DNA from: Drosophila pseudoobscura
Lineage: Eukaryota > Arthropoda > Insecta > Diptera > Drosophilidae
Reading direction: 5' to 3'
NCBI RefSeq assembly: GCF_009870125.1
Contig: NC_046683.1
Location: forward strand, 17,679,001-17,743,000
DNA: 64,000 bases
Shown: positions 62,361-64,000 of the stretch, in pieces
Position numbering within the stretch: the stretch's first letter is position 1
Layout of the letters: every line of letters begins with the position of its first letter
Position numbers and translations under genes: made by a program
Notes under the pieces: model-generated
Database searches by the model: none
What the model was told of the DNA's origin: nothing
The model's input: only the letters and a program-made list of their open reading frames with translations

Positions 62361-64000
62361 TAGCTTCTATAGCTTAGCTGTTGACTATTCGTACCTCTAA
62401 GGGACCGGTATTGTCATGGTATTGAATAGATAGGTCAGTTTTGTACGCTTTTCTTCAGTGATAATCATTAGTTTTGAGTAATTTTACGGAAAACATAGAC
62501 TTAATAGTTATAACATAATATATACATATGTATATAACATATATTTAAAAGTTTATAATTTTTCCACCTAATGGCCTAATTTCTTAGGATTTTATAATAT
62601 TTTCCGATGTTTATTTGTATGTGTATCTCACACCAACACCAGCCGTTACACCTCGCTCCCTTGAATGAAAAAGAATGTGAAAAGAATTAAGCGCGTAATG
62701 ATCCGATTTAATCCAAGCTCAGCAAACTATTAGATATAAATATTCTCTATGGTTTTGCATTTTCTATCACAGATGTTCGTCCTTTGGGGAGACGGTAGTG
62801 GGGATGGCATAATTTGGACACAAAATCCATTCAGTCTGATAATCTGGGAGTCATATCTAATAACTAATATATCTCTAAATTGTCTGAGTACCATGCTTAA
62901 AAAGTAAAATTGTGTTGCATAGTGTTATCTCTGCGGCTCACCTTTAAAAATGGCATACAAAGCATACATCTTGGCTGCAGTGCGTTTTCGCTTCTATTGC
63001 GAGTCTATGCAACGCCAAGGTGCATACTTTTTTGAATTGACACGTCATCGCTTCACAGAAACCTATTTGCGGCGAATATTAGGCCTATGCGATAGTCTTG
63101 AATTAAATGCTAGAACTGCGAAATTCCGAAAATCGAATAAATGAAGCTATCAGTCGGCTCCCACAACTTTGTACGGGGCTGGTACTCAGACTGAGTAATA
63201 GCACTCATTTCAGATTTTATTGAACATACTATCGGAGGATAAGCTGGAGCCAGAGTGTACGTAGTGTGTATGCATGTGGGTCGCAGCAGCCCTTGCCAAG
63301 GCATAGGGCGAAAGAGTGGCAGGTGGTGATGATGCTCGCCGGCTGCTCACGTGGCCGAAATGCGTGACTGACCCACAAAAATACTCCCACTTCCACGCAG
63401 GCATTCAAGCGCCCGAGCCCCGCAGAACTTGCAAAATTCGAGCACAAAGTGTTCTCAACGTGCCTTCAAAGCAGCGCCCATCCGAATTCTCACCCAGTGG
63501 ACCAACCACCCCCAGTGCCTAATCGAAGCCAGATGCGTCGGCATCTTTTCCTGTCTGATTGCGCTGCTGCTTTTTAACCCACTGCCGGTGCCCGAGGGTT
63601 ACACAGCCACATGCTGTGGAATAGAGGTTCATACAAGCCGATCACCAAATGACAACAATTCAGTTGTGCGGTGAAAAATGTTGGTACCGCATCTTGGAAA
63701 ATCTCAATGCCAAATTATATACAGTTAGTGAATAATATTGCACCAGTTTAGCGAATGCTAACTGGACGCTACCTAAGGGTTAAGGCGAAACCAAAGCGTT
63801 GTTGCACATACATACACACAGATGTATACTGAAGCGATGAATGAATGCCGAACGATAAAAGCCGAGGCTGGCAATGCAGATTCGGGATTGCCGAAGAACG
63901 GAATGAATGCATGCATGCCCCAGAGCGAGTACGCTGGCGCCGCAGTGCACGTTTTCCACTCGGGTATCATTCAGTACCCGTTTGAATTTCCAACAAGTAG
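62361..64000. other. Intergenic DNA, nothing recognised
   Basis: AT-rich at 62.4-62.9 kb, including ACCTAATGGCCTAATTTCTT, which echoes a repeat part also seen near 50.47 kb. Beyond 63.2 kb the composition is balanced, but the open frames there show no family resemblance. Confidence 0.5.

Overview
The window looks like Drosophila nuclear DNA. The genes are intron-split and rich in opa-type (CAG/CAA) repeats, and the non-coding DNA is full of CA/TG/TATG microsatellites and decayed transposable elements. The gene content (a myosin XV gene, an EndoU gene and vermilion) points to the X chromosome / Muller element A. The dispersed-repeat style suggests the obscura group, but that species-level guess is inference.

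All recognised genes lie on the minus strand, so transcription runs from high to low coordinates. From right to left: (i) 57.8-64 kb is repeat-rich intergenic DNA with a broken Tc1-like transposon (about 61.3-61.8 kb) and a duplicated sequence block; (ii) 56.5-57.8 kb holds a weak candidate for a small two-exon gene; (iii) 41.6-55.7 kb is an eight-coding-exon gene for a roughly 2,290-residue, low-complexity, Cys-patch protein with two RVxF-type PP1-docking motifs, tentatively bifocal (bif); (iv) 34.9-36.7 kb is vermilion (v), tryptophan 2,3-dioxygenase, in six coding exons; (v) 30.7-32.75 kb is a secreted EndoU-family endoribonuclease (likely CG2145) in four coding exons; (vi) 19.5 kb down to and past the left edge is the myosin XV gene Myo10A (sisyphus), with one 6.8-kb exon carrying motor, IQ motifs, MyTH4 and proline-rich tail, and the second MyTH4 domain running off position 1.

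I reconstructed splice sites by eye from GT/AG consensus and reading-frame agreement. Every junction given for v, the EndoU gene and the bif-like gene is phase-consistent, as are those of Myo10A except the acceptor of the 4.8-5.9 kb exon, which is ambiguous. Between Myo10A and the EndoU gene (19.5-30.6 kb) I see no convincing gene, only a LINE remnant, a dispersed repeat and simple-sequence DNA; this span probably contains the Myo10A promoter and 5' non-coding exon(s).

I found no clearly new biological system. The more unusual points are two alternative N-termini for myosin XV, one of which replaces the SH3-like start; the absence of a visible SH3 domain in that myosin; a possible intron-retention C-terminus in the bif-like gene; a 40-bp CA/TG hairpin; and a split duplicated block flanking the Tc1 remnant.
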